A stretch of 41,874 nucleotides of DNA from Novosphingobium panipatense (GCF_002149965.1 NZ_MSQB01000035.1:1-41874); one strand, 5' to 3'. Shown: positions 1-11,034, counted from the stretch's first letter. A program made the numbers and translations. The notes: generated by a model not told the origin, from the letters alone.

Positions 1-9
1 ACACGGTGA

Positions 10-1803
<1,794 letters not shown>

Positions 1804-2219
1804 ATCGTTCTCCTCGTGAAGAAATTAACATGATCTTTGTCACCGGCCAAACTGCGCGGCGTGATGGCCAAGGCTTGCTTCCTATCGATTCCGAGTGTGC
1901 TTCAATTGTTGTGCCGCTGCACGCGACCATATGTTTCGCCAGCTGCCTGTTATTCCACAATGCCGACGAGGGTGTTGGCGAGTGGAGGCTGGCAATCCTG
2001 TCCCGGATGAATCGGGCTAAAAAATGCGCTGCAGACGATGGGAATGGCTTTTATCAGGTTGATTTAACCGCAGGCGACATAGGCCCGTGGCCCCTTGGCT
2101 AAGCGCGTCATCTTTTTTGCTGCGCTCGACTGTCCACGCGATAAGATCGACCTGTTGCCGAGCCATTGTTCTGCTATGGGGTGTGAGTAGCTATCGGCTG
2201 ATCGGAGAAAGGAGGAGTT
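1804..2219. other. Intergenic region between divergent recombinase and ietA
   Basis: About 416 bp separate two divergent starts, so promoters for both units should lie here. I see no convincing gene; the one open frame on the plus strand (1830-2102) has no ribosome site or recognisable composition. Next to ietA there is a very strong Shine-Dalgarno, GGAGGAG at 2211-2217, only two bases before the ATG. No clear -10/-35 pair could be assigned. Confidence 0.5.
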
Positions 2220-3245
2220 ATGGCTGGCGCAAAGCAGGTGATCGCTCTTCTCGCCGGGCACGTCGAAGGGAATGACGAGCGGGTTTATACGGTCGCGCTG
2301 CAGATCGCGGCCGCCGAGGCACGCCAAGGGCACGTCAAGACAGCCGAAACGTTGCGAAAGCTAGTCGATACGGCGCGGACCAGTGCGGGGGGGGGCACTT
2401 CCTCCTTACGGCCCCAACTCGCCATCGCAACGCCGTTAGCCAAACCACGCGGCGAACTTGAAGAGTTGGTGCATGTGTCGCACAGCGACACCCGCCTTGC
2501 GGATATGACGCTGACCGAGGCGATCCGAGCTCGACTGAGCCGCTTGGTGGTACAGCAGCAAAATCGCGAGCGTTTGCGCGAGTTCGGACAGCATCCGAGC
2601 TCAAAACTCTTGTTGGTTGGCCCACCCGGATCGGGCAAGACCTTAACCGCGAGCGCTCTGGCGGGCGAATTGCACTTGCCCCTGTTCACCGTTCGCCTTG
2701 AAGGTGTAATTACCCGTTTTCTAGGGGAGAGCGCCGGTAAGCTGCGGCTCATCTTCAATCAGATTGCCCAAATGCGCGGCGTCTATCTCTTCGATGAATT
2801 CGACGCGATCGGGGGAAAGCGTGGTGCTGCCAACGAGGTTGGCGAAATGCGTCGAGTTCTCAATTCATTCCTCCAGTTTCTCGAGGAAGCCAATGCAACC
2901 GACAGCGTGGTCGTCGCTGCGACGAACCATCCCGAACTTCTGGACAGGGCGCTTGTGCGCCGGTTCGATGAGATCATAGAGTATGGCTTGCCGGATGCGT
3001 CAGGCATCAAGGCGATGATGCGCCATCGGCTGGGCCGGATGGCCGGCCGCTCGCTGGGTTGGGAAAAGATTCTCCCCTTGACCGAGGGGCTCAGCCAGGC
3101 CGAACTGGCACGCGTCGCAGATGAGGCAACGAAGGAGGCGATCCTTGCCGGTCGCAAGACGGTTGCTACCGATGAGATTTTGGCGGCCCTCAACGCCAGG
3201 CGCGCGATGAGAGAAGCGGTCGCCGACATTTTCAACGACAGATAA
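2220..3245 (+). CDS. ietA: IetA-like AAA ATPase (antitoxin / defence partner)
   Basis: A 341-residue AAA ATPase. Walker A is GPPGSGKT at 134-141, Walker B ends in Asp192-Glu193 (YLFDEFDA), sensor 1 lies in VAATNHPE, and arginine-finger candidates are Arg247/248 in RALVRRFD. The first 100 or so residues are a family-specific N-terminal region, and a small helical lid follows the ATPase core. It is followed after 24 bp by a subtilisin-like protease, the arrangement of IetA/IetS of the Agrobacterium Ti plasmid, where IetA neutralises the protease IetS and the pair stabilises the plasmid. The same pair was later reported as an anti-phage system. Here it would stabilise or defend the mobile element. 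The assignment rests on gene pairing and motifs; other AAA-protease pairs exist, so the exact role is inferred. Confidence 0.82.
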   Translation: MAGAKQVIALLAGHVEGNDERVYTVALQIAAAEARQGHVKTAETLRKLVDTARTSAGGGTSSLRPQLAIATPLAKPRGELEELVHVSHSDTRLADMTLTEAIRARLSRLVVQQQNRERLREFGQHPSSKLLLVGPPGSGKTLTASALAGELHLPLFTVRLEGVITRFLGESAGKLRLIFNQIAQMRGVYLFDEFDAIGGKRGAANEVGEMRRVLNSFLQFLEEANATDSVVVAATNHPELLDRALVRRFDEIIEYGLPDASGIKAMMRHRLGRMAGRSLGWEKILPLTEGLSQAELARVADEATKEAILAGRKTVATDEILAALNARRAMREAVADIFNDR

Positions 3246-3269
3246 GATTTTTGCGGCAGATGGGGGATT

Positions 3270-5747
3270 ATGCCGAGCGGTTATAGGCGACAGCATCTAC
3301 GCATCGATCACTTTGTCGATCTCAAGCCCTACAAACGCCCGAACCGCATGGTTCCCGGGCGCGATCTGGGGAGAGAGACCGAACGCCATGCCGAAAGCCT
3401 GAAGCGTGACCTCGCGCAGGCATGGGCCGGCGCCGAGGGCATACTGTCGCTGCGGGACGCCCAGGTTGTGGGCGAACCTGGCCGATATATCGAGTTCGAG
3501 ACGCTACCGGAGCAACCGCTTCCGGACCTGAACTGGACGAGCAAGGGAATCAGGCTGGCAAGCGTCGCCAGGTCGGACGAGGGGGCAACGATCGGTACGA
3601 TCTTCGTTCCCGACGCCCAGCAGGAATTCCTCGATATGAAGATCGACGAATATCAGTCCAAGCGCGGAAAATCGGGCCGACCCTCGCACGAGGCGCGTTT
3701 CGCGTCAATCGAGCACTTCCGTCTCGCACGACTGGAATCGCTATGGGTCGATGCACGACCGATGCCTGCCGAAGGCGCACCAACGTGGTGGGAATGCTGG
3801 TGTTGGCCTGATCGGATCGCCAATTTAGATGCGAAGGCCGCGGCTGTAGATGTGCTCGTCGGAGAAGACAGGCTGCGCTTTGCCGAACGGGAGGTTGTCT
3901 TCATCTATGCCGATCGACAGATGCTGGCGAGGATCGTCGCCAGCACGGATGCTGTCGCGGAAATTCGCCTCGGCCGAGACGACGCCAGTTTCTTCACGAG
4001 CGGGGAAGGGCGCGATGATCAAAATGGTTGGATCGATGCGACCGTCCAGCGGTTGGTACCGAGCGAGAATGCTGACGGGATCGCTGTCTGTCTACTCGAT
4101 ACAGGCGTCAATCGGGCCCATGCGCTCCTGGCTCCCGTTTTTTCCGCTGACGATCTCCACAGTGTCAATCCAGCTTGGGGTACCGACGACGATCACGGGC
4201 ATGGCAGCGAGATGTCGGGCCTCGCTTTCTTCGGGGATCTATCCGCCACGTTGGCATCGACCGATCCTCTTGCGATCACGTTCGTCGGTGAGGCGGTAAA
4301 GCTGCTGCCGCCGCAGGGCTTTCCTGCGACGCAGCCGCAAAGCTACGGCTTGGTAACGCAGCAGGCGATATCGCGGCCTGAAATATCGCGCCCCGACCGC
4401 GACCGCATCTTCTGCATGGCCGTGACCCAAGCGGACGTCCACGGCCCGCGCGCCACCAGCTGGAGCGCAACGCTCGATACCATGGCTTTCGGGGGCGGCG
4501 AGATCGACGATTTGCGCCAGCGGCTGATCTGCGTGTCAGCGGGTAACCTTCCCGATGGATTGCAGCATGGCGATCTTGAGGACTGGGACAGCTATGAGAT
4601 TGAGGACCCGGCTCACGCTTGGAATGTCCTGTCTGTGGGCGGCTATACCCTCAAGGGCCCCATCACGGACCAAGGCTATGAACATTGGGTCTGTGCCGCT
4701 GCGATCGGCACGCTCAGTCCTTACAGCCGGGTCTCGGCGAGTTGGTACCGGGGGGTTGCGCCGATCAAGCCGGAACTGGTGCTGGAAGCGGGTAACAAAG
4801 GCATCGATAGCGCAGATTCTTCACTGGTGAGCGGGATGGATTCGCTATCCCTGCTCACGACAAGTCGCGATCCGTTGGTTCATCCTCTGACGTTGTCGTG
4901 GGCAACGAGTGCGGCGACGGCGCAGCTAAGCGGAATGGCTACCGCGCTTCTCGCTGATGATCGCTCGCTCTGGCCGGAAACCGTGCGCGCGCTGCTGACC
5001 CACAGCGCCCGCTGGACGCCGCCGATGGAGACGGCGTTGCTTGCGACGGGCCAGAAGGCCGAACGCCTGCTGATGCTGCGTCGTTTCGGGTACGGTGTTC
5101 CCTCTCTCGATCGGGCCTTGCGCTCAGCCTCAAATTCCCTTGCGCTGGTAGCCCAGCAGGAAATTCAGCCATTTCACCGAACCAAGGGAGGCACAAAGCT
5201 CCATCAGGCGCATTTCTTCTCACTTCCCTGGCCCAGAGACACGCTTCTTGATCTGGGTGAGCATGAGGTGCGCTTACGGGTGTCGCTCTCCTACTTCATC
5301 GAACCCAATCCCAGCGCGGATGCTCCGCTGTCGCCGGCGCGATACCGGTCCGCAGGGCTTCGCTTCGATCTGCGCCGCAGGAATGAGCCTCAAGACCGGT
5401 TTGAGGCTAGGGTCAATGCGCTGGCATCGCTCGAGGAGGACGAAGGTGATTTGCCCGGGGTGTTTGCAGACCAGGGCCGCTTGCTGGGCGAACGATCTAT
5501 TTCGGCTGGTTCGCTTCACGTCGACGAATGGCGATGCAATGCCGCCGACCTTGCGGACCGCAACGCCATCGCAATCTTCCCAGTTGGCGGCTGGTGGAAG
5601 ATGAGCAAGGATCGTAGCCGTAACAATGGCTCTATGCGCTATGCTCTCGTGGTTACCATCGATGCCGGCGATGTCGAGCAGGATCTCTGGGTTGAAGCAG
5701 CCGTCGCCGCCGGTATTGAGATAGAACAGGATGTGAGCATCTCATAA
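3270..5747 (+). CDS. ietS: IetS-like subtilisin family serine protease (toxin / effector)
   Basis: An 825-residue protein with a central S8 subtilase domain. The catalytic residues are visible as Asp277 (LLDTGVN), His311 (GHGSEMSG) and Ser547 (ATSAATA, in place of the common GTSMA). The first 260 or so residues precede the protease core and the last 230 follow it; neither resembles a signal peptide or secretion domain, so it should act in the cytoplasm. A GGGG-rich stretch 5-9 bases upstream supports the ATG at 3270. In the Ti plasmid pair the protease is the toxic component and its ATPase partner restrains it. The intact triad suggests an active enzyme. Its substrate is not known from sequence. 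Confidence 0.82.
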   Translation: MPSGYRRQHLRIDHFVDLKPYKRPNRMVPGRDLGRETERHAESLKRDLAQAWAGAEGILSLRDAQVVGEPGRYIEFETLPEQPLPDLNWTSKGIRLASVARSDEGATIGTIFVPDAQQEFLDMKIDEYQSKRGKSGRPSHEARFASIEHFRLARLESLWVDARPMPAEGAPTWWECWCWPDRIANLDAKAAAVDVLVGEDRLRFAEREVVFIYADRQMLARIVASTDAVAEIRLGRDDASFFTSGEGRDDQNGWIDATVQRLVPSENADGIAVCLLDTGVNRAHALLAPVFSADDLHSVNPAWGTDDDHGHGSEMSGLAFFGDLSATLASTDPLAITFVGEAVKLLPPQGFPATQPQSYGLVTQQAISRPEISRPDRDRIFCMAVTQADVHGPRATSWSATLDTMAFGGGEIDDLRQRLICVSAGNLPDGLQHGDLEDWDSYEIEDPAHAWNVLSVGGYTLKGPITDQGYEHWVCAAAIGTLSPYSRVSASWYRGVAPIKPELVLEAGNKGIDSADSSLVSGMDSLSLLTTSRDPLVHPLTLSWATSAATAQLSGMATALLADDRSLWPETVRALLTHSARWTPPMETALLATGQKAERLLMLRRFGYGVPSLDRALRSASNSLALVAQQEIQPFHRTKGGTKLHQAHFFSLPWPRDTLLDLGEHEVRLRVSLSYFIEPNPSADAPLSPARYRSAGLRFDLRRRNEPQDRFEARVNALASLEEDEGDLPGVFADQGRLLGERSISAGSLHVDEWRCNAADLADRNAIAIFPVGGWWKMSKDRSRNNGSMRYALVVTIDAGDVEQDLWVEAAVAAGIEIEQDVSIS

Positions 5748-5750
5748 AAT

Positions 5751-5774
5751 GACAAGGTCGATCTTGTCGCGCTT
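5751..5774 (+). terminator. Weak hairpin after ietS
   Basis: GACAAG and CTTGTC pair around a 6-nt loop (5751-5768), and GCGCTTTAAA follows. It sits 4 bp after the ietS stop. The stem is short and the T-run poor, so it is only a possible terminator. The rest of 5775-6007 shows no gene on either strand. Confidence 0.3.
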
Positions 5775-6007
5775 TAAATCCGGTGCGGATAGTGGGCTTC
5801 CGTTTCCCAGCTGTTACCCGGCCACAGCGGGGATCGAACCGCGCCAGTTGGCAGACAGCAAATGTCGATGACTACGTATGAGCAAATCCAAATTTCCGCG
5901 ATCTCCATCTTTCTGGAAGAGCGCCGTTCATGCTTAAGCTCCGTGGGCCGGAAAATGCCCGGTGAGCATCGCATTGGCTGTTCGGCTCGAGATAATTGCC
6001 ATTCGAG

Positions 6008-6142
6008 TTTTGGGGCGACCTGCTTCATGCCAAGATGCTTGTGGTTTACGGATCGTTCGGGCTGGTCAGCTCCACCAACCTGGATCGACGTAGTCTCGAT
6101 TTCATTTTCGAGAATAACATCCTGTTATACCACTGTGCATTG
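6008..6142 (+). pseudogene. Remnant of a phospholipase D / cardiolipin synthase family gene
   Basis: About 45 codons match the second HKD motif block of phospholipase D proteins: LHAKMLVVYG, then VSSTNLDRRSL and FENNILLY. The motif aspartate of HxK(x)4D is replaced by Tyr (HAKMLVVYG). Upstream the same frame has stops at once, and downstream the similarity ends where the IS630 transposase unit begins. It is a dead fragment of a chromosomal or older cargo gene; the rest was lost or displaced. Family recognition is from motif memory only. Confidence 0.65.
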
Positions 6143-7240
6143 ATCAGAACCTATGCGCCCATTGGCGGAGACCAATGGACATGATGCGCCAAGGCTGATC
6201 GACGAGCTTGTTCCAGGCGAAGCAGCAGTGATCGACGATGTCGTCGTAGGATGAGAAGATGCGGTTCGACAGCCAGTTGTCGCGCATAAACTGCCAGACG
6301 TTTTCGACGGGATTCAACTCGGGACATCTGGGTGGGAGCGGCAAGAGGGTGATGTTGTCGGGCACGACCAGTTCCGCTGAGCCATGCCATCCGGCTTGAT
6401 CGAGCAGTAGAACGGCATGCGCTCCCGGCGCAACGTGGAAAGCGATCTCTTCGAGATGCATGCTCATGGCCTCACTGTTGCAACGGGGCATGACGATGCC
6501 GGCACCTTTGCCCTCGGCAGGACAGATCGCGCCAAAGATCCAGGCGGAAGCCCGGCGCTGGTCCTTGGGCGCAGATGGCCGGGTTCCCCGCCTTGCCCAT
6601 CGACGCGTGAGCTTGGTCTGCTGGCCGATCCGAGCCTCATCTTGCCACCACAGCTCTATCGGCGTGCCTTTGGGAAGGGCCCTTCTGATTTTCGCCAGGC
6701 GGGCTGCGAATGTTTTTTAAAATCGGCGATATCATCGGACTTCTGGCCATGATGGCGGGGCCGAGCGGTGAGCTTGCGATAGCCCATCGCCCGCAACTCC
6801 CGTCCCAACGTGAAGCGCGTGACCGACAAGCCGAACTCGTCCCAAATCCATTGCGCCAGATCAACAAGCCGCCAGCGCACCACACCATGAGCCGCAGGGA
6901 TCGGTCCAGCCTCAACCTGCTGCGCGAGACGGGCTCGCTGCTCGTCGTTCAGGATTGAGGCCGGGCCCGGCGCCTTGCGTGTTGCCAGCCCTTCGGGGCC
7001 GGCTTCGTTGAACCGCAGCACCCAGTCCCTCACGATCTGCAACGTCACCCCGGCCATCTTGGCCGCATCACTTCGGCTCCCGCCGTCCAGGATCACCGCC
7101 AGAGCTAGCACGCGCCGAACCTGATCGGGATCATCACATCGTCTCGAGAACCGGCGTAAATCTGCCGAATTGAAATCTGATCGAACACCTATCGCTGCCG
7201 CCATCGCAAGCCTCCTCGTGCTCGCTCCGGTGAATCAGAA
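6140..7240 (-). mobile_element. IS630-family insertion sequence (ends approximate)
   Basis: A transposase in two overlapping frames fills this stretch. The left boundary is placed where phospholipase D similarity stops, and the right boundary a little before the transposase start. I could not find convincing terminal inverted repeats or a flanking TA duplication: TGATCAGAAC near the left end and AATCAGAAAATCA near the right end are only loosely alike. One end may be eroded. Nothing recognisable lies between 7240 and 7411. Confidence 0.6.
6144..7204 (-). CDS. IS630-family transposase, two frames joined by -1 frameshift
   Basis: The first frame (6656-7204, 182 residues) encodes a helix-turn-helix DNA-binding domain with the winged-helix segment GVVRWRLVDLAQW. 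The second (6144 to about 6693) encodes the DDE catalytic domain: the first Asp is in LWWQDEARIG, the second in LLLDQAGWH, and the Glu in LNPVENVW. The frames join at a CGAAAATC sequence (A-run at 6689-6692) where a -1 slip takes ribosomes from the first to the second; such fusion is usual in this family. Taken together the protein is about 345 residues, normal for the family, with all three acidic residues present, so it may still be active. It faces left and abuts the phospholipase D remnant. Confidence 0.85.
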
Positions 7241-7411
7241 AATCAGCAACTTGGGAATCCCAACCGTGAGTCAAACCCTGCGCTCATCGGTATTAGCCTC
7301 AGCAGAACTGGCCGGTCAGGTGGCCGATCGTCATTGCAAATGGATGGCAGATTGAGTCGAGATCAATCACCACGGTATTGCACTCGGTTCTTGCTGCGCC
7401 ACGTTAAGGCT

Positions 7412-8332
7412 TCACACCATCCGATGTCGGGACGGCGCCCGTGACCCGAAAGAGGCATGGTCCGGCATCGCCTGATCGGCGCGCGCGATTTGCACACTGT
7501 TCTTACCGGCATGTTTGGCCCTGTACATCGCGAGGTCGGCCGCATGCATCAATTCGGCGAGATTGCGAGATACCATAGGTGGGATGAGGAGGGCGCCCAT
7601 GCTGCAGGTCAGCGGATACTGCCCCTGCGTAAGCAGGCTCGACAACCGCGAGTGAATGCTGAGCGCGAAGCCTTGTCCTTCGGCTATGGACGGCACGTGC
7701 AGAAGGAGACCGAACTCATCGCCGCCCAACCGCCCCACAAGGTCCTCGCGGCGCACGATCGCGGACAGGCTGTCGGCGAAGGTGCGCAGCACGGCGTCGC
7801 CGGCGCCGTGTCCGTGTGTGCTGTTGATCGCCTTGAAATCGTCCAGGTCCAGCATGACGAGCAGGAGGGTGGCGTTGCTGCGACCTGCCGCCTCGATCCT
7901 CTTGCCGGCGCGGCAATAAAAGACCTGATGGTTGAGCGCCCCCGTCATCGTATCCCGACGGGCGCGATAGCGTTCCCGTTGGAAGGAGCGACGGAAACTG
8001 CTGATCACGATCGCAACGGTCCCGAAGCAGACCAGCCGGATGCATAGCTTCACGGCCAATATGCCCGAGCTCAGTTCCGCCTCCTGGGAGACCGCCGGCA
8101 TGGTTGTAAGAACCGCCACAACGATAGCGATGATGAAGCTGGCTGTACCGCCCAGAGACCAGGCTGCCCCGCAGATGAGGAGGAGGTAGAACGGTCCCAT
8201 CCCGACATAGGGAAAACTGAAGTCAGCCCCGGCTATGCCCGAGATGATGACGACGATGGCGAAGCAGGCAAGCCTGCGCGGCAGAAAATACAGGCCTTCG
8301 GCCACCCAGCCGCTAGGGGTAAGTCTCTCCAT
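7412..8332 (-). CDS. Membrane-bound diguanylate cyclase (GGDEF domain)
   Basis: A 306-residue protein. The first 115 residues hold about four hydrophobic segments (roughly 22-36, 46-60, 63-80 and 96-112), a small membrane sensor module. The C-terminal half is a GGDEF domain with an intact active-site GGDEF at 203-207 and a canonical inhibitory site, Arg194-x-x-Asp197, exactly five residues before it. It should make cyclic di-GMP from two GTP and be product-inhibited. There is no EAL domain. It stands alone between the IS element and the peroxidase gene, all on the minus strand but with more than 200 bp on each side, so it is probably its own unit. The 225 bp upstream (8333-8557) show no further gene. 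Confidence 0.9.
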   Translation of the reverse strand: MERLTPSGWVAEGLYFLPRRLACFAIVVIISGIAGADFSFPYVGMGPFYLLLICGAAWSLGGTASFIIAIVVAVLTTMPAVSQEAELSSGILAVKLCIRLVCFGTVAIVISSFRRSFQRERYRARRDTMTGALNHQVFYCRAGKRIEAAGRSNATLLLVMLDLDDFKAINSTHGHGAGDAVLRTFADSLSAIVRREDLVGRLGGDEFGLLLHVPSIAEGQGFALSIHSRLSSLLTQGQYPLTCSMGALLIPPMVSRNLAELMHAADLAMYRAKHAGKNSVQIARADQAMPDHASFGSRAPSRHRMV

Positions 8333-8557
8333 GCGTCACACCTGACCTCACCACTTATTTTCTTTGCATGTCGGACATAGTGCCCGCCGTGGAGGCGAGG
8401 CGCCAGTTCAACTCTGGTGCGGGCCACAATGTCGAGGGCCCATCATCGCCATTTCCGGCCTATGATAGAGCCGATTGGTTAAAAACTCCGTCCGCCCAGA
8501 ATAATAATGCGTCAAATCAGAACCCGGCAGGCACAGGAATAGATACGGCGTAGGCCT

Positions 8558-9523
8558 TCAGCTTGGCTCCTGGGCCAGCTTAGCCATCGTGGCCCGCGAT
8601 GGTGCGAAGAACGTGGTGCCGGTATGGGCGGTGGAAAAATCAAGCAGGCGATCGTAGGCGCCGGCAGGCTCGCCGACGAACATGCGCTGCAGCATCCTCT
8701 CAACGACCCACAGATGGCGGGAATATCCAATAAAATAGGTTCCGTACTCGCTGCGGCCGGGGCTGCCGAAGGGCATGTTGTCCCGCAGGATATCATGCTC
8801 GGTCCCATCGGCATCGACAATCGTCGCCAGCGACTTGTGGGATTTTCGCGGGGCTGCGTCGTCGTCGATCTCGATATTATCGACCTTGGTGCGACCTATG
8901 ATCGCTTCCTGTTTTGCCGTATCCACGGCATTCCAAGCCGCCAGGTCGTGAAGGTATTTCTGCACCACGACGTAGCTGCCGCCGGCAAAATCGCCGTCCT
9001 CATCGCCGACAAGCGCCGAGGTCGGGATATCGCGGCCCGCCGGGTTCGCGGTACCGTCCACGAAGCCGAGAAGGTCACGGGCATCGAAGTAGCGAAAACC
9101 TGAAACCTCGTCGACGACGCGGACAGCATCGCCGAGCGTGGTCAGCAACAGCTTCTCGAGTTCGAAACAGAAATCGGCGCGTTCGGCGCGGATGTGAAAC
9201 AGCATGTCTCCGGGCGTGGACGGCGCATTGTGCGCGGTGCCGGTGATCGACGCGAACGGTTTCAATTCTGCAGGCCTTTTCAACGGATCGAGACGGTCCC
9301 ACAGGTTCGCGCCGATCCCGACGATGCACGAAAGCTTCGCTCCAAGGTCACGGAAGCCAACTGTCTTGATGAGGTCGTCAAGCCCGTCGAGGACCGATCG
9401 AACGGTGCTGAGAGGGGAGGGGCCATCAGCGACGCAGAGCACCAGAAAAACCGCGGAACTCGAGAGGGGAGCCTCAATGCTTTGCGCGTCGATCGGAACC
9501 CGGTCCCATGTCTGTCCTGCCAT
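8558..9523 (-). CDS. Dyp-type heme peroxidase (YfeX-like)
   Basis: A 321-residue protein with the family signature GFVDGTANP (GxxDG at 153-157; Asp156 is the distal acid). The proximal heme ligand is probably His229 in RKSHKS and the distal arginine Arg247 in LRDNMPFG; the following EYGTYFIGY is also typical. No Tat or Sec signal is present, so it should be cytoplasmic, like E. coli YfeX rather than EfeB. The reaction is H2O2-dependent oxidation of dyes, phenols or porphyrins; the natural substrate in this family is often unclear. No encapsulin gene is adjacent. It appears monocistronic. Confidence 0.92.
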   Translation of the reverse strand: MAGQTWDRVPIDAQSIEAPLSSSAVFLVLCVADGPSPLSTVRSVLDGLDDLIKTVGFRDLGAKLSCIVGIGANLWDRLDPLKRPAELKPFASITGTAHNAPSTPGDMLFHIRAERADFCFELEKLLLTTLGDAVRVVDEVSGFRYFDARDLLGFVDGTANPAGRDIPTSALVGDEDGDFAGGSYVVVQKYLHDLAAWNAVDTAKQEAIIGRTKVDNIEIDDDAAPRKSHKSLATIVDADGTEHDILRDNMPFGSPGRSEYGTYFIGYSRHLWVVERMLQRMFVGEPAGAYDRLLDFSTAHTGTTFFAPSRATMAKLAQEPS

Positions 9524-10079
9524 TCGTTACTCCGACACTCATTGCCGCCTGCGCCGACGAAGCGCCGCTACGGTAAGGTTATGCATTTCGTGCAGCGGCC
9601 GCCACCGCTGATCGTCTCCGGAGCCATTTCTGATGGCCGGATCAAACGGCGCTAGGTGCGTGCAGCCGGATCGACCAGAAGGCATGGTCTCTGACCGCGC
9701 CCTCTTACTGCGGCAAAAGTGAAGCGCTAGGAGTAGCCAAATATGTCGATAACCGGTGAATGAAGCTGTCGATAACCTGTGATCGGCGGGGTGATAGGGC
9801 TGGGATTAGGAACCGCGCGTCAGTCGCCGCCCGCGACGCTGGACCATCCGAACCCTCCACGTGGGTAAGAAATTAAGGGCGATCACTTGAGGCCATCGAC
9901 CCGCTTATCCCCAATGTCCCCAGCAGGCAGCCGACTCCACGCGCCCACCCAATTGCAACATCAAGGCGCTCTTTCCGATGCCGTCGACTTCGTCGTGATT
10001 CAGCTGACCTCAAGATCCGATCGCCTTGTCGTTGACAAAGCTGAAGCGCCGAATTGGCTGGAGAAACAAGCAGACGCGC
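9524..10079. other. Non-coding stretch upstream of the peroxidase gene
   Basis: About 556 bp carry no gene I can support on either strand. The only structure noted is a pair of short direct repeats at 9744-9777. The promoter of the peroxidase gene should lie in the left part, near 9524-9650, but no clear boxes were assigned. Confidence 0.4.
9744..9777 (+). repeat. Two direct repeats of TGTCGATAACC
   Basis: TGTCGATAACC occurs at 9744-9754 and again at 9767-9777, 23 bp apart from start to start, or about two helical turns. Such spacing suits cooperative protein binding on one face of the DNA. No partner gene can be named. Confidence 0.5.
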
Positions 10080-10463
10080 CTACTGCAAGCGCGTTTCGGC
10101 ACCCAGCGAATAAGAATCCCTGGATGGCCGATCATACAGCGAAATCGGCTCCGGCGTGGTTAGCGCCTGCGGTCCCCACATCGTCACGCTCGGAACGCAG
10201 GGAAAGACCTGCGGCAGCACCTGCGTGAACCTTGCCCAGATCCGATCCGCTTCAGTGACGATGACAAGGCGCGCGCTCCATTCCCTGTCGATGTCCGCCG
10301 CCAAAGCTAGGTGCCACACCTCGTTGTCCATCCGAACGCGTCCCGCGCTGATGCCCTGGACAGCACCCCAGGGCACTTCAAATCGCATGTCTTCATTCGC
10401 GACAACCATGCCTGCAAGCGTGACGGCTGAAGGACGAAACCAACTGGAATTACCGTTCAGCAC
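10080..10463 (-). CDS. Hypothetical protein, last gene of a small operon
   Basis: 127 residues with no recognised domain and no signal peptide or membrane segment. The start is GTG at 10463, which overlaps the end of the preceding frame by 7 bases (GTGCTGA), so the two are probably translationally coupled. The composition (balanced hydrophobic and charged residues, several Trp) looks like a small globular protein. It follows a frame with an in-frame stop and a PilZ-like frame with another, so its expression may now depend on decayed upstream genes. Confidence 0.5.
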   Translation of the reverse strand: MLNGNSSWFRPSAVTLAGMVVANEDMRFEVPWGAVQGISAGRVRMDNEVWHLALAADIDREWSARLVIVTEADRIWARFTQVLPQVFPCVPSVTMWGPQALTTPEPISLYDRPSRDSYSLGAETRLQ

Positions 10464-10762
10464 AGGGGCACACCCTCACTAAGGATATCGTCGACGGTGA
10501 TCCTGGCGCTGCCCTGGCCGGTGATCCTTTCGATGCGGCCGCGCGGCGTCTGGATGGATGCGCCGGGAAAGGCGATTTCAATGACATGGGCATCGGGAAC
10601 CAGCTGTCCCGTGGCATCGAGGACATGGATACGAGGCATGAGTTTGACGCGGTAGTCCATCGGGTCGATCTAGCGCGGCGTCTCCAGGTGATAAAGACGG
10701 GCCATGTCGGAAAGGCATAGCAGGGACACCGCGACATTCGTAATCGCAAGCCGGCCTGTCAT
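10457..10762 (-). pseudogene. Hypothetical protein frame with in-frame TAG
   Basis: One reading frame runs from ATG at 10762 to the stop at 10457-10459, but TAG at 10670-10672 breaks it after 30 codons; an ATG four codons later (10660) opens the remaining 67 residues. The second part (MDYRVKLMPRIHVLDATGQ...) looks genuinely coding. The first ATG overlaps the stop of the PilZ-like frame as TGATG, a coupling arrangement. Either the gene is a pseudogene, or the real start is 10660 and the first part is chance. No known family was recognised. Confidence 0.45.
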
Positions 10763-11034
10763 CAGCTTCGCTTCCCCGATCGCCCGTTCAGGGCCGCCAG
10801 CAGCGCCCGAAAATCGTCGGGCCGAATGATGCGTTCGAACTGGAAGCCGCTGCGATCGCCATGAACCCAGACGAGATGGGCTTCGATACGCCCTATGACT
10901 GGTAGGCGGATCTCAATTCTTTCCCCGCGTTAGATTTCCACTTCATTCGCGCACATGAAGCCCTGATCGGAGATGTTGATGATCTCTAGCGTCAACTCAC
11001 CCAGGCGGCGTCTGCCGCGACGCATTTCAATCAT
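10762..11034 (-). pseudogene. PilZ-like domain gene with in-frame TAA
   Basis: Starting at ATG 11034 the frame encodes an Arg-rich opening (MRRGRRR), then LTLEIINISDQGFMC, a TAA stop at 10930-10932, and in the same frame RIEIRLPVIGRIEAHLVWVHGDRSGFQFE to the stop at 10762-10764. The pattern of basic start, xxNISxxGF, hydrophobic strands and a final GFxFE is that of PilZ c-di-GMP-binding domains in sphingomonads. The coding character continues unbroken after TAA, so a nonsense mutation (or a sequencing error) is likely. A working protein would sense c-di-GMP; a diguanylate cyclase lies 2.4 kb away. Confidence 0.55.

Noticed and set aside
1830..2102. 90-residue plus-strand gene between recombinase and ietA
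   Set aside because: No ribosome site, no known features, and the composition is not like coding sequence.
6137..7260. Terminal inverted repeats of the IS630 element
   Set aside because: The sequences near the ends match too poorly to call; only approximate limits are given.
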